NCBI GenBank assembly: GCA_046094825.1
Contig: JBJTIF010000006.1
Location: 1-60,074, forward strand
Reading direction: 5' to 3'
DNA from: JBJTIF01 sp046094825
GTDB lineage: Bacteria > Actinomycetota > UBA4738 > HRBIN12
Length of the DNA: 60,074 nt
Position numbers and translations under genes: made by a program. The notes under the pieces were generated by a model. That model saw nothing but the letters and a program-made list of their open reading frames with translations, was not told the origin of the DNA and made no database searches. Shown in pieces: positions 17,849 to 27,253 of the stretch (position 1 is its first letter; each line of letters begins with the position of its first letter).

Positions 17849-19204
17849 GTGAGCAACGTCACGAGCACACACGCGGCCGACCTCGCCGCGGCCGAGACCG
17901 CCCGCATGGTCGCGGCGACCCCGCACTCCAAGGCGCTGTACGACCGCGCGACCCGGGTCCTGCCCGAGGGCGTCGGGTCATCGTTCCAGGCCGGCGACCC
18001 GTACCCGCTCTACCTCGAGCGCGGGCAGGGCAGCCACGTGTGGGACGTCGACGGGCACGAGTACCTCGACTTCCACAACGGCTTCGGCTGCATGATCGTC
18101 GGCCACGCGCACCCGAAGGTCGCCGAGGCCATCGAACGGGCCGCCCGCACCGGCACCCACTTCGCGGCGCCGACCGCGGCCACGGTCGAGTTCGCCGAGG
18201 TGCTCTGCGAGCGGTTCGCGTGCGACTCCGTCCGCTTCGCGAACTCCGGCACCGAGGCGACGATGGGGGCGATCCGGATCGCGCGTGCGGCCACCGGACG
18301 CGACGACATCGTGAAGATCGAGGGCTCGTACCACGGCCACCACGACCCGGTGATGTTCAGCGTCGTCCCGAACGCCGACATGATGGGCGGGCGCGACGCA
18401 CCGCACTCGACGCCGATGTCACTCGGGATCCCGCAGTCGACCTCGGCGCACACCCACGTCGTGCCCTTCAACGACCTCACGGTGCTGCGCCGTCTGCTCG
18501 AGGAGCGCGGCGACTCGATCGCGTGCCTGATCCTCGAGCCGGTGATGATGAACATCGGCATCTGCCAGCCCCAGCCCGGGTACCTCCAGGGTCTCAAGGA
18601 CCTGCTGCACGAGTTCGGCGCCCTCCTCATCTTCGACGAGGTCAAGAGCGGCGCAACGGTCGCGTACGGCGGGGCGGTCGAGCGCTACGGGGTCGTGCCC
18701 GACCTCGCCTGCTGGGCGAAGGCGATCTGCGGCGGCACCCCGGGGGCGGCCTTCGGTGGTCGGGCCGACGTCATGGACACCATCGGCCGCGGCGCGGCGC
18801 AGCAGGGCACGTTCAACGGCAACCCCCTCGTGGCGGCGGCCGGCCTCGCGACCCTCACCGAGGTCCTCACCCACGACGCCTACGCGTACCTCGCCGACCT
18901 CGGCACACGGCTCGCCACCGGGTGCGCCGACGCCCTCGCGGCGAACGGCATCCCCGGACACGCGGTCGACCTCGGCGCCAAGGGTTGCGTGTCCTACCGG
19001 CCCGAGCCCCTCACGAACTACCGGGACTTCCTCGAGACCGACACCGACCTCTACGCCGCCTCGTACCCGTGGGCGATCAACCGGGGCATCTTCATGACCC
19101 CCGGCGACGAGGAGCAGTGGACGATCTCGGTGCAGCACACCGAGGAGGACGTCCTCCGCTACGTCGACGCGTTCGCGGAGTACTGCGCGGCGCTCGTCGC
19201 GTAG
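17849..19204 (+). CDS. Class III PLP-dependent aminotransferase (HemL-like fold)
   Basis: From GTG 17849, nine bases after GGAGGGAG, the protein has 451 residues; a TTG at 17840 is too close to the ribosome site. It carries GSYHGHHD, cofactor Asp in LIFDEVKSGATVAYGG, the probable Schiff-base Lys in CWAKAICGGTPGAAFGG and a GTFNGNPLVAAAGLATL block. The layout resembles glutamate-1-semialdehyde aminomutase, but the genetic setting is amine catabolism rather than haem synthesis, so an omega-aminotransferase for putrescine, GABA or beta-alanine is more likely. It follows the dehydrogenase by 31 bp and probably shares its message. Confidence 0.85.
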   Translation: MSNVTSTHAADLAAAETARMVAATPHSKALYDRATRVLPEGVGSSFQAGDPYPLYLERGQGSHVWDVDGHEYLDFHNGFGCMIVGHAHPKVAEAIERAARTGTHFAAPTAATVEFAEVLCERFACDSVRFANSGTEATMGAIRIARAATGRDDIVKIEGSYHGHHDPVMFSVVPNADMMGGRDAPHSTPMSLGIPQSTSAHTHVVPFNDLTVLRRLLEERGDSIACLILEPVMMNIGICQPQPGYLQGLKDLLHEFGALLIFDEVKSGATVAYGGAVERYGVVPDLACWAKAICGGTPGAAFGGRADVMDTIGRGAAQQGTFNGNPLVAAAGLATLTEVLTHDAYAYLADLGTRLATGCADALAANGIPGHAVDLGAKGCVSYRPEPLTNYRDFLETDTDLYAASYPWAINRGIFMTPGDEEQWTISVQHTEEDVLRYVDAFAEYCAALVA

Positions 19205-19214
19205 GTCGCTCCGG

Positions 19215-19868
19215 GTGCCACCCGCGGTCGCGCTGCTCGACCTGTACGACACGCTCGTCTGGAGCGAGTGGTCGAGCCTGCGCCTGCGGATGGAGGAACG
19301 GCTCGGGCTCCCGACGCACCGGCTCATGGACGCGTTCGCGGCGACGATCCGAGAACGCGGCACCGGGGCGTACGGGAGCCCCGAGGGCGACCTGCGGGCC
19401 GTCCTCGAGGCGGCCGAGGTCGAGCCCGACGCCGACCTCCTCGTCGAGCTCCTCGCGATGGAACGTGACCACCTCGAGACCGGCATCCACTTCCACGAAG
19501 ATGCCCTTCCCGTCCTGCGCGCCCTGCGCGAACGGGGCGTCCCGACGGCGCTCGTGAGCAACTGCTCGCACGGGACGCGGACGGTCGTCGACCGTCTCGG
19601 GCTGGAGGACGAGATGGACGTCGTCGTCCTGTCGTTCGAGGCGCGGACGATGAAGCCCGACCCCGAGATCTACCTCGAGGCGCTCCGGCGACTCGGCGCG
19701 GCACCGGAGGACGCCGTCTTCGTCGACGATCAGGTGGCCTTCATCGATGGAGCGGAGGCGCTCGGGATCCCGTCGCTCCGCATCGACCGCGACCTCGCCG
19801 AGCCGCCGACGGGCGTCGTGACGAGCCTCTACGCGCTCCTCGAGCCCGGAGGCCCCGTTCCGCGGTAG
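19215..19868 (+). CDS. HAD-superfamily hydrolase
   Basis: The 217-residue protein has HAD motif I in LLDLYDTLVW, motif II Ser in LVSNCSHGTR, motif III Lys in MKPDPEIYLEAL and motif IV in DAVFVDDQVAFIDGAEALG, with a four-helix cap between motifs I and II. Such enzymes are cytosolic phosphatases or dehalogenases with substrates that cannot be told from sequence. It starts with GTG ten bases after the aminotransferase stop and likely ends that operon. It is convergent with the nuo run; no clear hairpin terminator is seen in the 46 bp gap. Confidence 0.85.
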   Translation: MPPAVALLDLYDTLVWSEWSSLRLRMEERLGLPTHRLMDAFAATIRERGTGAYGSPEGDLRAVLEAAEVEPDADLLVELLAMERDHLETGIHFHEDALPVLRALRERGVPTALVSNCSHGTRTVVDRLGLEDEMDVVVLSFEARTMKPDPEIYLEALRRLGAAPEDAVFVDDQVAFIDGAEALGIPSLRIDRDLAEPPTGVVTSLYALLEPGGPVPR

Positions 19869-19914
19869 GCCCGCTTCCCGGGAGGCGAGGCCTCGGGCGC
19901 GCCGGCGGGGAGGA

Positions 19915-21387
19915 TCAGCCGCCGAGCAGGGCGGAGAGCGCGGGCAGGTCGGCGAGCGCCTGCGGGTAGACGCCGATCGCGAGCACCGCGAGACTCGCGA
20001 GCACCGTGACCGCCGTCACCAGGGCGGGCCGCGCGAACGGCCGATCGGTCGTCGGGTCCGCGAGGAGCATCTGCCGCGGGACGGCGAGGTAGTAGGCGAG
20101 ACTCACGACCGAGTTCACGACCATGACGATCGCGAGGGCGATCCCGATACCCCCGCGCTCGATGGCCGCCCCGAAGATGAAGAGCTTCGCCCAGAACCCG
20201 CCCGTCGGGGGGATCCCCGCGAGGGACACCATGCAGACCGTCATCCCGATCGCGAGGAGCGGGGCGCGTCGGCCGAGGCCCGCGACATCCGAGACGAGGA
20301 GACCACGCGACTCCCGCGAGACCGCGATGACGACAGCGAACGCTCCGAGCGTCATGACGGCGTAGATGAGCACGTACGTCACGGCCGAGGAGAAGGCGGC
20401 GGCGTTCACCCGTGGGTCCGCGGAGACGAGCGCGAAGGGAAGGAGGATGTAGCCCGCCTGCGCGATGCTCGAGTACGCGAGCAGTCGCACGACCTGCCGC
20501 TGCTGGAGGGCGACGAGGTTGCCGATCGTCATCGTCGCGACCGCGAGCGCCGCGAAGACCGGCGTCCAGAACGCGTGCTGTGCGGGGAAGGCCACGAACA
20601 TCACCTGGATGAGTCCGGCGAAGCCGGCGGCCTTCGAGGCGGTCGCGAGGAAGGCCGCGACGGGGACGGGCGATCCCTCGTACGTGTCCGGCGCCCAGAA
20701 CTGGAACGGTACGGCGGACACCTTGAACGCGAAGCCCGCGACGATGAAGAGGATCCCCGCGAGGGCGAGCGCGTCCTGCCCGGCCGGCAGCGGCGTGCGG
20801 AGCGCCTCGCCGATCCCGACGAGGTCGAGCGTCCCCGTGAGCCCGTAGATCAGGCTCATGCCGTAGAGCATGACCGCGGTCGACAGGACGCCGATGAGGA
20901 AGAACTTCATCCCCGCCTCGTTCGAGCGCGGGTCGGTCTTGCGGAACGAGGCGATGAGGAACCCGGGCGCGGAGACGAGCTCGAGCGCGATGAAGAGCAT
21001 GAGGAGGTTCCGGGACGAGGGCATCATCACGCAGCCGAGGAAGGCGGTGAGGAGCAGGAAGTAGTACTCGCCCTGGTAGAACCCGCCCTCGCGCATGTAC
21101 CGGAACGACACGAGGAGCACCGTCGCCCCGACCGCGAGGAAGAACACCTTGAAGAGCACCGCGAACCCGTCGACGACGTACATCCCGTCGAACGTCGAGC
21201 GGGTCTCCCCGACGAGGAGCAGCGTCGCCCCGAGGGCGGCGAGGACGCCGAGGAGGGCGAGCGGCATGCCGAGCCACGCGCGCTTCGGGGGCAGGAACGC
21301 GTCCGCGACGAGCATGAGCACGAGCGTCGCGGACAGGATGATCTCCGGCGCGATCGCGAGGAGGTCGATCCCGGGGTTCTGCGGCAC
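19915..21387 (-). CDS. nuoN: Complex I subunit NuoN, second locus
   Basis: The 490-residue antiporter-like subunit has about fourteen hydrophobic helices. It contains FFLIGVLSTAVMLYGMSLIY, FKVSAVPFQFWAPDTYEGSP (proton-channel Lys and the NuoN signature) and LAYSSIAQAGYIL. It forms part of the proton-pumping membrane arm. It is the last gene of the second locus and lies one base after nuoM. It differs widely from NuoN at 29648, so the loci are old paralogues rather than a recent copy. Confidence 0.93.
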   Translation of the reverse strand: MPQNPGIDLLAIAPEIILSATLVLMLVADAFLPPKRAWLGMPLALLGVLAALGATLLLVGETRSTFDGMYVVDGFAVLFKVFFLAVGATVLLVSFRYMREGGFYQGEYYFLLLTAFLGCVMMPSSRNLLMLFIALELVSAPGFLIASFRKTDPRSNEAGMKFFLIGVLSTAVMLYGMSLIYGLTGTLDLVGIGEALRTPLPAGQDALALAGILFIVAGFAFKVSAVPFQFWAPDTYEGSPVPVAAFLATASKAAGFAGLIQVMFVAFPAQHAFWTPVFAALAVATMTIGNLVALQQRQVVRLLAYSSIAQAGYILLPFALVSADPRVNAAAFSSAVTYVLIYAVMTLGAFAVVIAVSRESRGLLVSDVAGLGRRAPLLAIGMTVCMVSLAGIPPTGGFWAKLFIFGAAIERGGIGIALAIVMVVNSVVSLAYYLAVPRQMLLADPTTDRPFARPALVTAVTVLASLAVLAIGVYPQALADLPALSALLGG

Positions 21388-21388
21388 G

Positions 21389-22927
21389 TCAGGCCCCCAG
21401 CAGGCGCACGAGCGCCTCGACCGGCCCGTCCGTCACCGCGAACACGATGCGCGGGTACAGCCCGAGGACGACGATGCCGACGAGGAGCGGCGCCCAGGCC
21501 GCCCATTCGATCGGGAGCACGTCGTCGAAGGCGGCGTCCGTCCAGCGGTCCGGAACGGTGCCCATGTTCACCCGCTGGAGCATCCAGAGGAAGTAGCCGG
21601 CGGTGAGGATCGTCCCGATGCCGCCCGCCACCATGAACACCCGGAAGAGCCCCTCGGAGAGGACGCCCGCGGGCTGGAAGGCAGACAGGAGCGACATGAC
21701 CTCGCCCCAGAACCCGGCGAGCCCCGGGAGCCCGAGGGATGCGATCGAGACGAACGCGAAGATCCCCGCGAGGAACGGCATCTTCTGCATCATGCCGCCG
21801 CCGATCTCGGCGATCTCGCGCGTGTGGTAGCGGTCGTAGAGCGAGCCGACGGTGAAGAAGAGCATCCCGGTGATGAGGCCGTGGGCAACCATCCCGAAGA
21901 TCGCCGCGTTGATCCCGATCGTCGTGAGCGTCGCGATGCCGAGCATCACGAAGCCCATGTGGCCGACCGACGAGAAGGCGATGAGCCGCTTCAGGTCACG
22001 CTGAGCGAGGCACGCGAGCGCGGCGTAGACGATCGCGATCGCGGACAGGAGCCCGATCCACGGCGCGTACGCCCGGGCGCCGTCGGGCAGGAGCGGGAGG
22101 GCGATCCGCACGAAGCCGTACGTGCCCATCTTCAGCATGATGCCGGCGAGGAGCACCGAGCCGATCGTCGGGGCCTCCGTGTGCGCGTCCGGCAGCCACG
22201 TGTGGAACGGCCACATCGGGACCTTCACCGCGAACCCGAGGGCGACCGCGCCGAAGACGACCATCTGGAACCCCGCAGGGAAGCCGCCCTGCGCGGCGAA
22301 GGCCTGGAGCTGGAGGATGTCGAAGGTGTGCGCACCGCCACCGACATCCGAGCGGAAGTACATCGCGAGGAACCCGAGCAGCATGAACACCGATCCGAAC
22401 AGGGTGTAGAGGAAGAACTTGATCGCCGCGTACTCGCGGTTCGCGCTCCCCCAGACCGCGATGAGGAAGTACATCGGCACGAGCACGAGCTCCCAGAAGA
22501 CGAAGAACAGGATGAGGTCGAAGGCGATGAACGTGCCCGCCATCCCGGTCTCAAGGAGCAGCATGAGCGCGACGAAGGCCTTCGCGTTGCCCGGCTTCGG
22601 CACGAAGCGCCAGGTGTAGATCGCGCAGAGGAACGAGAGCGCGAACGTGAGGACGAACAGGGGCATCGAGATGCCGTCGATCCCGACGTGGTACCGGGCG
22701 GAGATCGCCGGGATCCAGGAGGCGTCGACGGCGAACTGGAGGTCCCCCGGTCGCGCGTAGTCGAACCCGAACGCGATCCCGAGCGCGACGAGGAGCGCCG
22801 CACCGGTCACCGCGATCCCGAGCCCGCGCGCGAGCCGGTCCCGGCTCGCCGGGACGAGCGCGATCACGATCGCGCCCACCAGCGGCAGGAAGGTCGCGAT
22901 CGAGATCGCCCAGTCGTTCCACGTCAT
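21389..22927 (-). CDS. nuoM: Complex I subunit NuoM, second locus
   Basis: The 512-residue membrane protein has the NuoM markers LILFFVFWELVLVPMYFLI (helix 5 Glu), KVPMWPFHTWLPDAHTEAPT and RLIAFSSVGHMGFVMLGI. It belongs to the Mrp-antiporter-like proton channels of the membrane arm. The gene sits between nuoL (22 bp upstream) and nuoN in the usual L-M-N order. All helices and key charged residues appear intact. Confidence 0.95.
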   Translation of the reverse strand: MTWNDWAISIATFLPLVGAIVIALVPASRDRLARGLGIAVTGAALLVALGIAFGFDYARPGDLQFAVDASWIPAISARYHVGIDGISMPLFVLTFALSFLCAIYTWRFVPKPGNAKAFVALMLLLETGMAGTFIAFDLILFFVFWELVLVPMYFLIAVWGSANREYAAIKFFLYTLFGSVFMLLGFLAMYFRSDVGGGAHTFDILQLQAFAAQGGFPAGFQMVVFGAVALGFAVKVPMWPFHTWLPDAHTEAPTIGSVLLAGIMLKMGTYGFVRIALPLLPDGARAYAPWIGLLSAIAIVYAALACLAQRDLKRLIAFSSVGHMGFVMLGIATLTTIGINAAIFGMVAHGLITGMLFFTVGSLYDRYHTREIAEIGGGMMQKMPFLAGIFAFVSIASLGLPGLAGFWGEVMSLLSAFQPAGVLSEGLFRVFMVAGGIGTILTAGYFLWMLQRVNMGTVPDRWTDAAFDDVLPIEWAAWAPLLVGIVVLGLYPRIVFAVTDGPVEALVRLLGA

Positions 22928-22949
22928 GCCGTTCCCCCTCTGTCTCTCG

Positions 22950-24923
22950 TCAGACCCGCGTGAAGATGATGGCCAGGATCACCAGGCCGGTGAAGAGGAA
23001 CGCCGCGTAGCGCTGGACGTTCCCCGACTGCACGTACCGGAGCACCCCTCCGACGAACCCGAACACCCCTGCGGTGCCGTTCACCGCGCGATCGATGAGC
23101 CCCCGGTCGACCGCCATGACGGCGACCGAGGCCCGCCGCGCGGAGGTGGCCGCGCCGTTCACGATCCGGTCGAGGATCTGCTGGTTCGACCGGTAGACCG
23201 CGGCCGACGCGCGATCGCGGATCGGGAAGACGAGGCCACGCAGGTACACGTCGTCGAGGTAGTACTTCCGCTGGAGCACCCGCGCGAACGCGCCGAGACG
23301 GAACACCGGGTCGGGATCGCGGCGCTCGCGGTAGAGCCGCCAGCCGGCGCCGATGCCCGCGAGCGCCGCGGCGATCGAGACCGCCGCGACCCACGGGACG
23401 AAGAGGTGCTCCTCGTGCTCGCCGAAGTAGACCCAGTCGCCGAACACCGCGCCGAGCTGCGGGGCGCCGAGGAACCCGACGGAGACCGCGGCGGCGGCGA
23501 GGGCGATGAGCGGGCCCGTCATCGTCGCCGGAGACTCGTGCGGGTGACCCTGCCCGCGGTACGTGCCCGAGAACGTGAGGAGCACGGCGCGGGTCATGTA
23601 GAACGCGGTGAGGACTGCCGTCACGAGGAGCACGACGAACAGGACCGGGTGACCCTCCTTCGCGGCGACGACGAGGAGCTCGTCCTTCGACCAGAAGCCC
23701 GCGAGCGGCGGGACCCCTGCGAGGGCCACGGAGCCGATGAGGAACGTCCAGTACGTCCTCGGCATCGGACCCTTCAGGCCGCCCATGTCCGACATGTTGT
23801 TCGAGTGCGCGGCGTGGATCACCGAGCCCGCCCCGAGGAACAGGAGCGCCTTGAAGAACGCGTGGGTGAAGAGGTGGAAGAACCCGGCGGTGCGACCGCC
23901 CGGGCCCATCGACATGCCCGCGACCATGTACGCGAGCTGCGAGATCGTCGAGTACGCGAGGACCTTCTTGATGTCGTCTTGGACGAGCGCGAGGAGCGCC
24001 GCGCCGAGCATCGTGATCCCGCCGACGATGCCGACGACCTGGAGGACCGCCGCTCCGGCGTGCACGAAGACCTCGTACATCCGGCCGACGAGGTACACAC
24101 CGGCGGCGACCATCGTCGCCGCGTGGATGAGCGCCGAGACGGGCGTCGGACCGGCCATCGCGTCCGGCAGCCACACGTGGAGCGGGAACTGCGCGGACTT
24201 GCCGATCGTCCCCCCGAAGAGCAGGAGGGCGGCGGCCGCGACGAGCGCGGTCGAGAGCTCGCCCGACGCGACCTGCTCGCCGATCTCCGCGATGTTCGAC
24301 GTCCGCATCCCCGTGGCGGCGACGAGGACGAAGATCCCGAACATGAAGGGGATGTCGCCGACCCGCGTCGTGAGGAAGGCCTTCATCGCGGCGTTCGAGT
24401 TCGCCTTCTCCTCCCACCAGTGACCGATGAGGAGGTACGAGCAGACGCCCATGATCTCCCACCCGAGGAGGAGCTGGAAGAGGTTGTCGGCGATGACGAC
24501 GTTCAGCATCGCCCCGGTGAAGAGCGAGAGCACGACGTAGAACCACGTGAACCGCGCATCGCCGTGCATGTACCCGAGCGAGTACACGTGGACGCAGAGC
24601 GAGACCGAGGTGACGACGACGAGCATCACGGCCGTGAGGCCATCGATGTACTGCCCGACCGTCATCTCGAGGGGGCCGACCGAGAACCACGGGAGGGACG
24701 CCCCGGCGGGGCCGCCGCCCTGCACGAAGTGCCAGAGGATCCCGAGCGACAGGAGGAACGCCGCCCCGATCGCGAGGATGCCGTAGATCGGACCCTTCCC
24801 CGGGGTGCGCCTGCCGAGCGTGAGCGTGAGCACCGCGGACACGAACGGGAGGAGCACGACGAGCCAGGCGTTCGCGAGGAAGAAGCCCGGGTCGGTCGCG
24901 ATCGCGGTCTCAGCGCCTACCAC
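22950..24923 (-). CDS. nuoL: Complex I subunit NuoL, second locus
   Basis: The 657-residue protein has the long C-terminal lateral helix region of NuoL after the antiporter core. Motifs include WEIMGVCSYLLIGHWWEE, FGGTIGKSAQFPLHVWLPDA, TPVSALIHAATMVAAGVYLV and LAYSTISQLAYMVAG. The lateral helix segment (about residues 480-600) includes a LYRERRDPDPVFRLGAFARV stretch. It starts with GTG and overlaps nuoK by 7 bp. The protein is complete, so the pump part of the second complex looks functional. Confidence 0.95.
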   Translation of the reverse strand: MVGAETAIATDPGFFLANAWLVVLLPFVSAVLTLTLGRRTPGKGPIYGILAIGAAFLLSLGILWHFVQGGGPAGASLPWFSVGPLEMTVGQYIDGLTAVMLVVVTSVSLCVHVYSLGYMHGDARFTWFYVVLSLFTGAMLNVVIADNLFQLLLGWEIMGVCSYLLIGHWWEEKANSNAAMKAFLTTRVGDIPFMFGIFVLVAATGMRTSNIAEIGEQVASGELSTALVAAAALLLFGGTIGKSAQFPLHVWLPDAMAGPTPVSALIHAATMVAAGVYLVGRMYEVFVHAGAAVLQVVGIVGGITMLGAALLALVQDDIKKVLAYSTISQLAYMVAGMSMGPGGRTAGFFHLFTHAFFKALLFLGAGSVIHAAHSNNMSDMGGLKGPMPRTYWTFLIGSVALAGVPPLAGFWSKDELLVVAAKEGHPVLFVVLLVTAVLTAFYMTRAVLLTFSGTYRGQGHPHESPATMTGPLIALAAAAVSVGFLGAPQLGAVFGDWVYFGEHEEHLFVPWVAAVSIAAALAGIGAGWRLYRERRDPDPVFRLGAFARVLQRKYYLDDVYLRGLVFPIRDRASAAVYRSNQQILDRIVNGAATSARRASVAVMAVDRGLIDRAVNGTAGVFGFVGGVLRYVQSGNVQRYAAFLFTGLVILAIIFTRV

Positions 24924-25219
24924 CGGAGGAGGTTCACCTCGTCCACGTTGATCGTCTCCCGGTTGCGGTAGATGAGGATCACGATCGCGAGCCCGATGCC
25001 CACCTCGGCGGCGGCCACGGCGATCACGAAGAGCGCGAAGGCCTGGCCGGCGAGGTCGCCGAGCTGCGCGGCGAAGGCGACGAGGTTCACGTTCACGGCG
25101 TTCAGCATGAGCTCGATCGACATGAGGACGAGGACGGCGTTGCGCCGCGCGAGGACCCCGTAGACGCCGACGGCGAAGAGGGCCGCGGAGAACAGGAGCG
25201 GGAGCGCGAGGCGGATCAC
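24917..25219 (-). CDS. nuoK: Complex I subunit NuoK, second locus
   Basis: The 100-residue, three-helix protein carries the conserved Glu in MSIELMLNAVNVNLVAF (helix 2) and VAAAEVGIGLAIVI (helix 3), both on the proton path. The C-terminus EVNLLRW is typical of the family. The GTG start at 25219 overlaps the nuoJ stop by 4 bp, which fixes the start. Confidence 0.93.
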   Translation of the reverse strand: MIRLALPLLFSAALFAVGVYGVLARRNAVLVLMSIELMLNAVNVNLVAFAAQLGDLAGQAFALFVIAVAAAEVGIGLAIVILIYRNRETINVDEVNLLRW

Positions 25220-25716
25220 GGGCGGTCGTCCTTGCGGGAGAGGACGACGGCGCCGATTAGCGCCGCGAGGAGGAGGAACGAGATCGCCTCGAACGGCAGG
25301 ACGAAGTCCCGGAAGATCGCGGCCCCGATGTCGCCGGTCGAGGTGACCGTGCCGCCGCCGACCGCAGCCTCGGTGCCGAACGCGCCGACGAGGAGGAACG
25401 CGAGCCCGACGAGGATCGCGCCGGCGACGGCGACCGCGAGGCCCCGGCTCTGGTTGTCGAGCACCTCGCGCCCGATCGGCGCCTTCGTGAGCATGAGCCC
25501 GAAGAGGAAGAGGATCACGATCGCCCCGACGTAGATGAGGATCTGCACCCACGCGAGGAACTCGGCGCCGAGCAGGAGGTACGCGACGGCCATCGACGCG
25601 AGTGCGACGACGAGGGAGAGCGCGGCGTGGACGACGTTGCGCGCGGTCACGAGCCGGATGCCGCCCGCGACGCCGATCGCGGCCACGATCGAGAACGCGA
25701 TCTCCGCGCCGCTCAC
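25216..25716 (-). CDS. nuoJ: Complex I subunit NuoJ, second locus
   Basis: The 166-residue membrane protein has five helices with YLLLGAEFLAWVQILIYVGA (helix 3, which has the pi-bulge in known structures) and ILFLFGLML. It starts GTG at 25716, overlapping nuoI by 4 bp. NuoJ links the quinone end to the antiporter modules. At 166 residues it is close to the usual length. Confidence 0.92.
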   Translation of the reverse strand: MSGAEIAFSIVAAIGVAGGIRLVTARNVVHAALSLVVALASMAVAYLLLGAEFLAWVQILIYVGAIVILFLFGLMLTKAPIGREVLDNQSRGLAVAVAGAILVGLAFLLVGAFGTEAAVGGGTVTSTGDIGAAIFRDFVLPFEAISFLLLAALIGAVVLSRKDDRP

Positions 25717-26246
25717 GCGTCCTCCCCGGCGGGCCGCTCGGCGCCGACCTCGAGCTCGGGCGGCGGCAGGACGGTGTACGTCCAGGACTCGAGCTTCTCC
25801 TTCTCGTGGAGGAGCTCGGAGATGCCGTACTCGCTGTACTCGAACTCCGGGCTCCAGAAGAGCGCGTCGAACGGACAGACCTCGACGCAGATGCCGCAGT
25901 ACATGCAGAGCGAGTAGTCGATCGCGAACCGATCGAGGACCTTCACCGACCGGGCCTTGCCGCCGGAGGCGGGCTCGTGGGACTCCTTGTGGGCGTCGAT
26001 GTAGATGCACCAGTCCGGGCACTCGCGCGAGCACTTGTAGCAGACGGTGCAGTTGGCCTCCTTGAGGGCGATGACGCCGCGGGTCCGCGCCGGGAGGTCG
26101 GGCTTCACGTCGGGGTACGACTGCGTCACCGCGGGGCGCAGGAGGTGTCGGAGCGTCACCATGAGGCCCTTCAGGAGGCCGAGCCCCTTGCCGTCAGGCA
26201 GCTCCTGCTCGTCCATCGGCCGCACGTGTCGCTCGTCGATCGCCAT
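25713..26246 (-). CDS. nuoI: Complex I subunit NuoI (2[4Fe-4S]), second locus
   Basis: The 177-residue peripheral-arm protein has two ferredoxin motifs: CTVCYKCSRECPDWCIYI near residue 60 and CMYCGICVEVCPFDAL near residue 105. These bind clusters N6a and N6b and pass electrons to NuoB. The N-terminus is longer and the motif context differs from NuoI at 35329. Because this locus has no NuoE, F or G, NuoI would be the electron entry point here, as in NADH-module-less complexes that take electrons from ferredoxin. Confidence 0.93.
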   Translation of the reverse strand: MAIDERHVRPMDEQELPDGKGLGLLKGLMVTLRHLLRPAVTQSYPDVKPDLPARTRGVIALKEANCTVCYKCSRECPDWCIYIDAHKESHEPASGGKARSVKVLDRFAIDYSLCMYCGICVEVCPFDALFWSPEFEYSEYGISELLHEKEKLESWTYTVLPPPELEVGAERPAGEDA

Positions 26247-26254
26247 CGTGCCCC

Positions 26255-27253
26255 CTACACCGCGACCTTGAGGATCGCCACGACGAGGATCTGCACGAGC
26301 GCGAGCGGGATGAGCGCGAGCCACGAGAACCGCTGGAGCTGGTCCTCGCGGAGCCGCGGGTAGGCGGTCCGCAACCAGATGATGAAGAACGAGAGGAGCC
26401 CGATCTTCGCGGCCATCCAGAGCGGCGCGGGGACCGCGCCGAGGAACGGCAGCGCCTGGTAGCCGCCGAGGAACAGCACGGACGCGATCGCGGAGAGGCC
26501 GACGATCCCCGCGTACTCCGCGAGGAGGAAGAACGCGAACTTCAGCCCCGTGTACTCCGTGAAGGCCCCGAAGATGATCTCCGAGTCGGCGATCGGCATG
26601 TCGAACGGCGGCCGGGTGAGCTCGGCGACCGACGCGATGAGGAAGATCGCGAACCCGATCGGCTGCGTGAGGACGAACCAGACGCTGTCCTGCGCCTCGG
26701 TGATGCCGATGAGGGAGAGCGTGCCCGCCTGCATGACGACGGCCGCCGCGGCGAGGACGAGCGGGAGCTCGTAGGCGATGAGCTGGGCCGCCGCGCGGAG
26801 CGCGCCGATGAGCGAGAACTTGTTCGCGGAGGCCCAGCCCGCCATGAGGACGCCGATCACGTTCACCGAGGTGATCGCCATGACGAAGAAGATCCCGATG
26901 TCGAGGTTCAGGATGAAGATCTGGTCGGAGAACGGGATCACGACGAAGAGCGCCATGTAGGGGACGAGCGCGACCGCCGGCGCGAGCGAGAACACGAGCC
27001 CGTCGGCGGCCTTCGGGATCACGTCCTCCTTCTGGACGAACTTCACGCCGTCCGCGACGAGCTGCGCCCACCCGTGGAAGCCGCCGGCCTCCATCGGTCC
27101 GAAGCGCGACTGCGAGTGCGCGAGGACCTTGTGCTCGACGTAGCCGACGAGGAGCGGCGCGACGAGGAAGAACCCGATCACGACGAGCGCCTTCACGACG
27201 ATGACGAGGCCCACGGGGCCGATGCCGTCGAGGAATCCGGTCGCGGAGATCAT
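26255..27253 (-). CDS. nuoH: Complex I subunit NuoH, second locus
   Basis: The 332-residue protein has about eight helices and the quinone-site markers EHKVLAHSQSRFGPMEAGG (variant of ERK...R.GP), ELTRPPFDMPIADSE and GWASANKFSLIGALRAAAQL. It forms the quinone chamber with NuoB and NuoD. The start overlaps the nuoC stop by 4 bp, which leaves no room for a nuoD gene at its normal place. Confidence 0.94.
   Translation of the reverse strand: MISATGFLDGIGPVGLVIVVKALVVIGFFLVAPLLVGYVEHKVLAHSQSRFGPMEAGGFHGWAQLVADGVKFVQKEDVIPKAADGLVFSLAPAVALVPYMALFVVIPFSDQIFILNLDIGIFFVMAITSVNVIGVLMAGWASANKFSLIGALRAAAQLIAYELPLVLAAAAVVMQAGTLSLIGITEAQDSVWFVLTQPIGFAIFLIASVAELTRPPFDMPIADSEIIFGAFTEYTGLKFAFFLLAEYAGIVGLSAIASVLFLGGYQALPFLGAVPAPLWMAAKIGLLSFFIIWLRTAYPRLREDQLQRFSWLALIPLALVQILVVAILKVAV

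Noticed and set aside
20575..24971. Several open frames of 300 to 700 codons on the plus strand across the nuo genes
   Set aside because: Their products are low-complexity Arg/Glu/Asp-rich sequence, typical mirror frames of hydrophobic membrane proteins.
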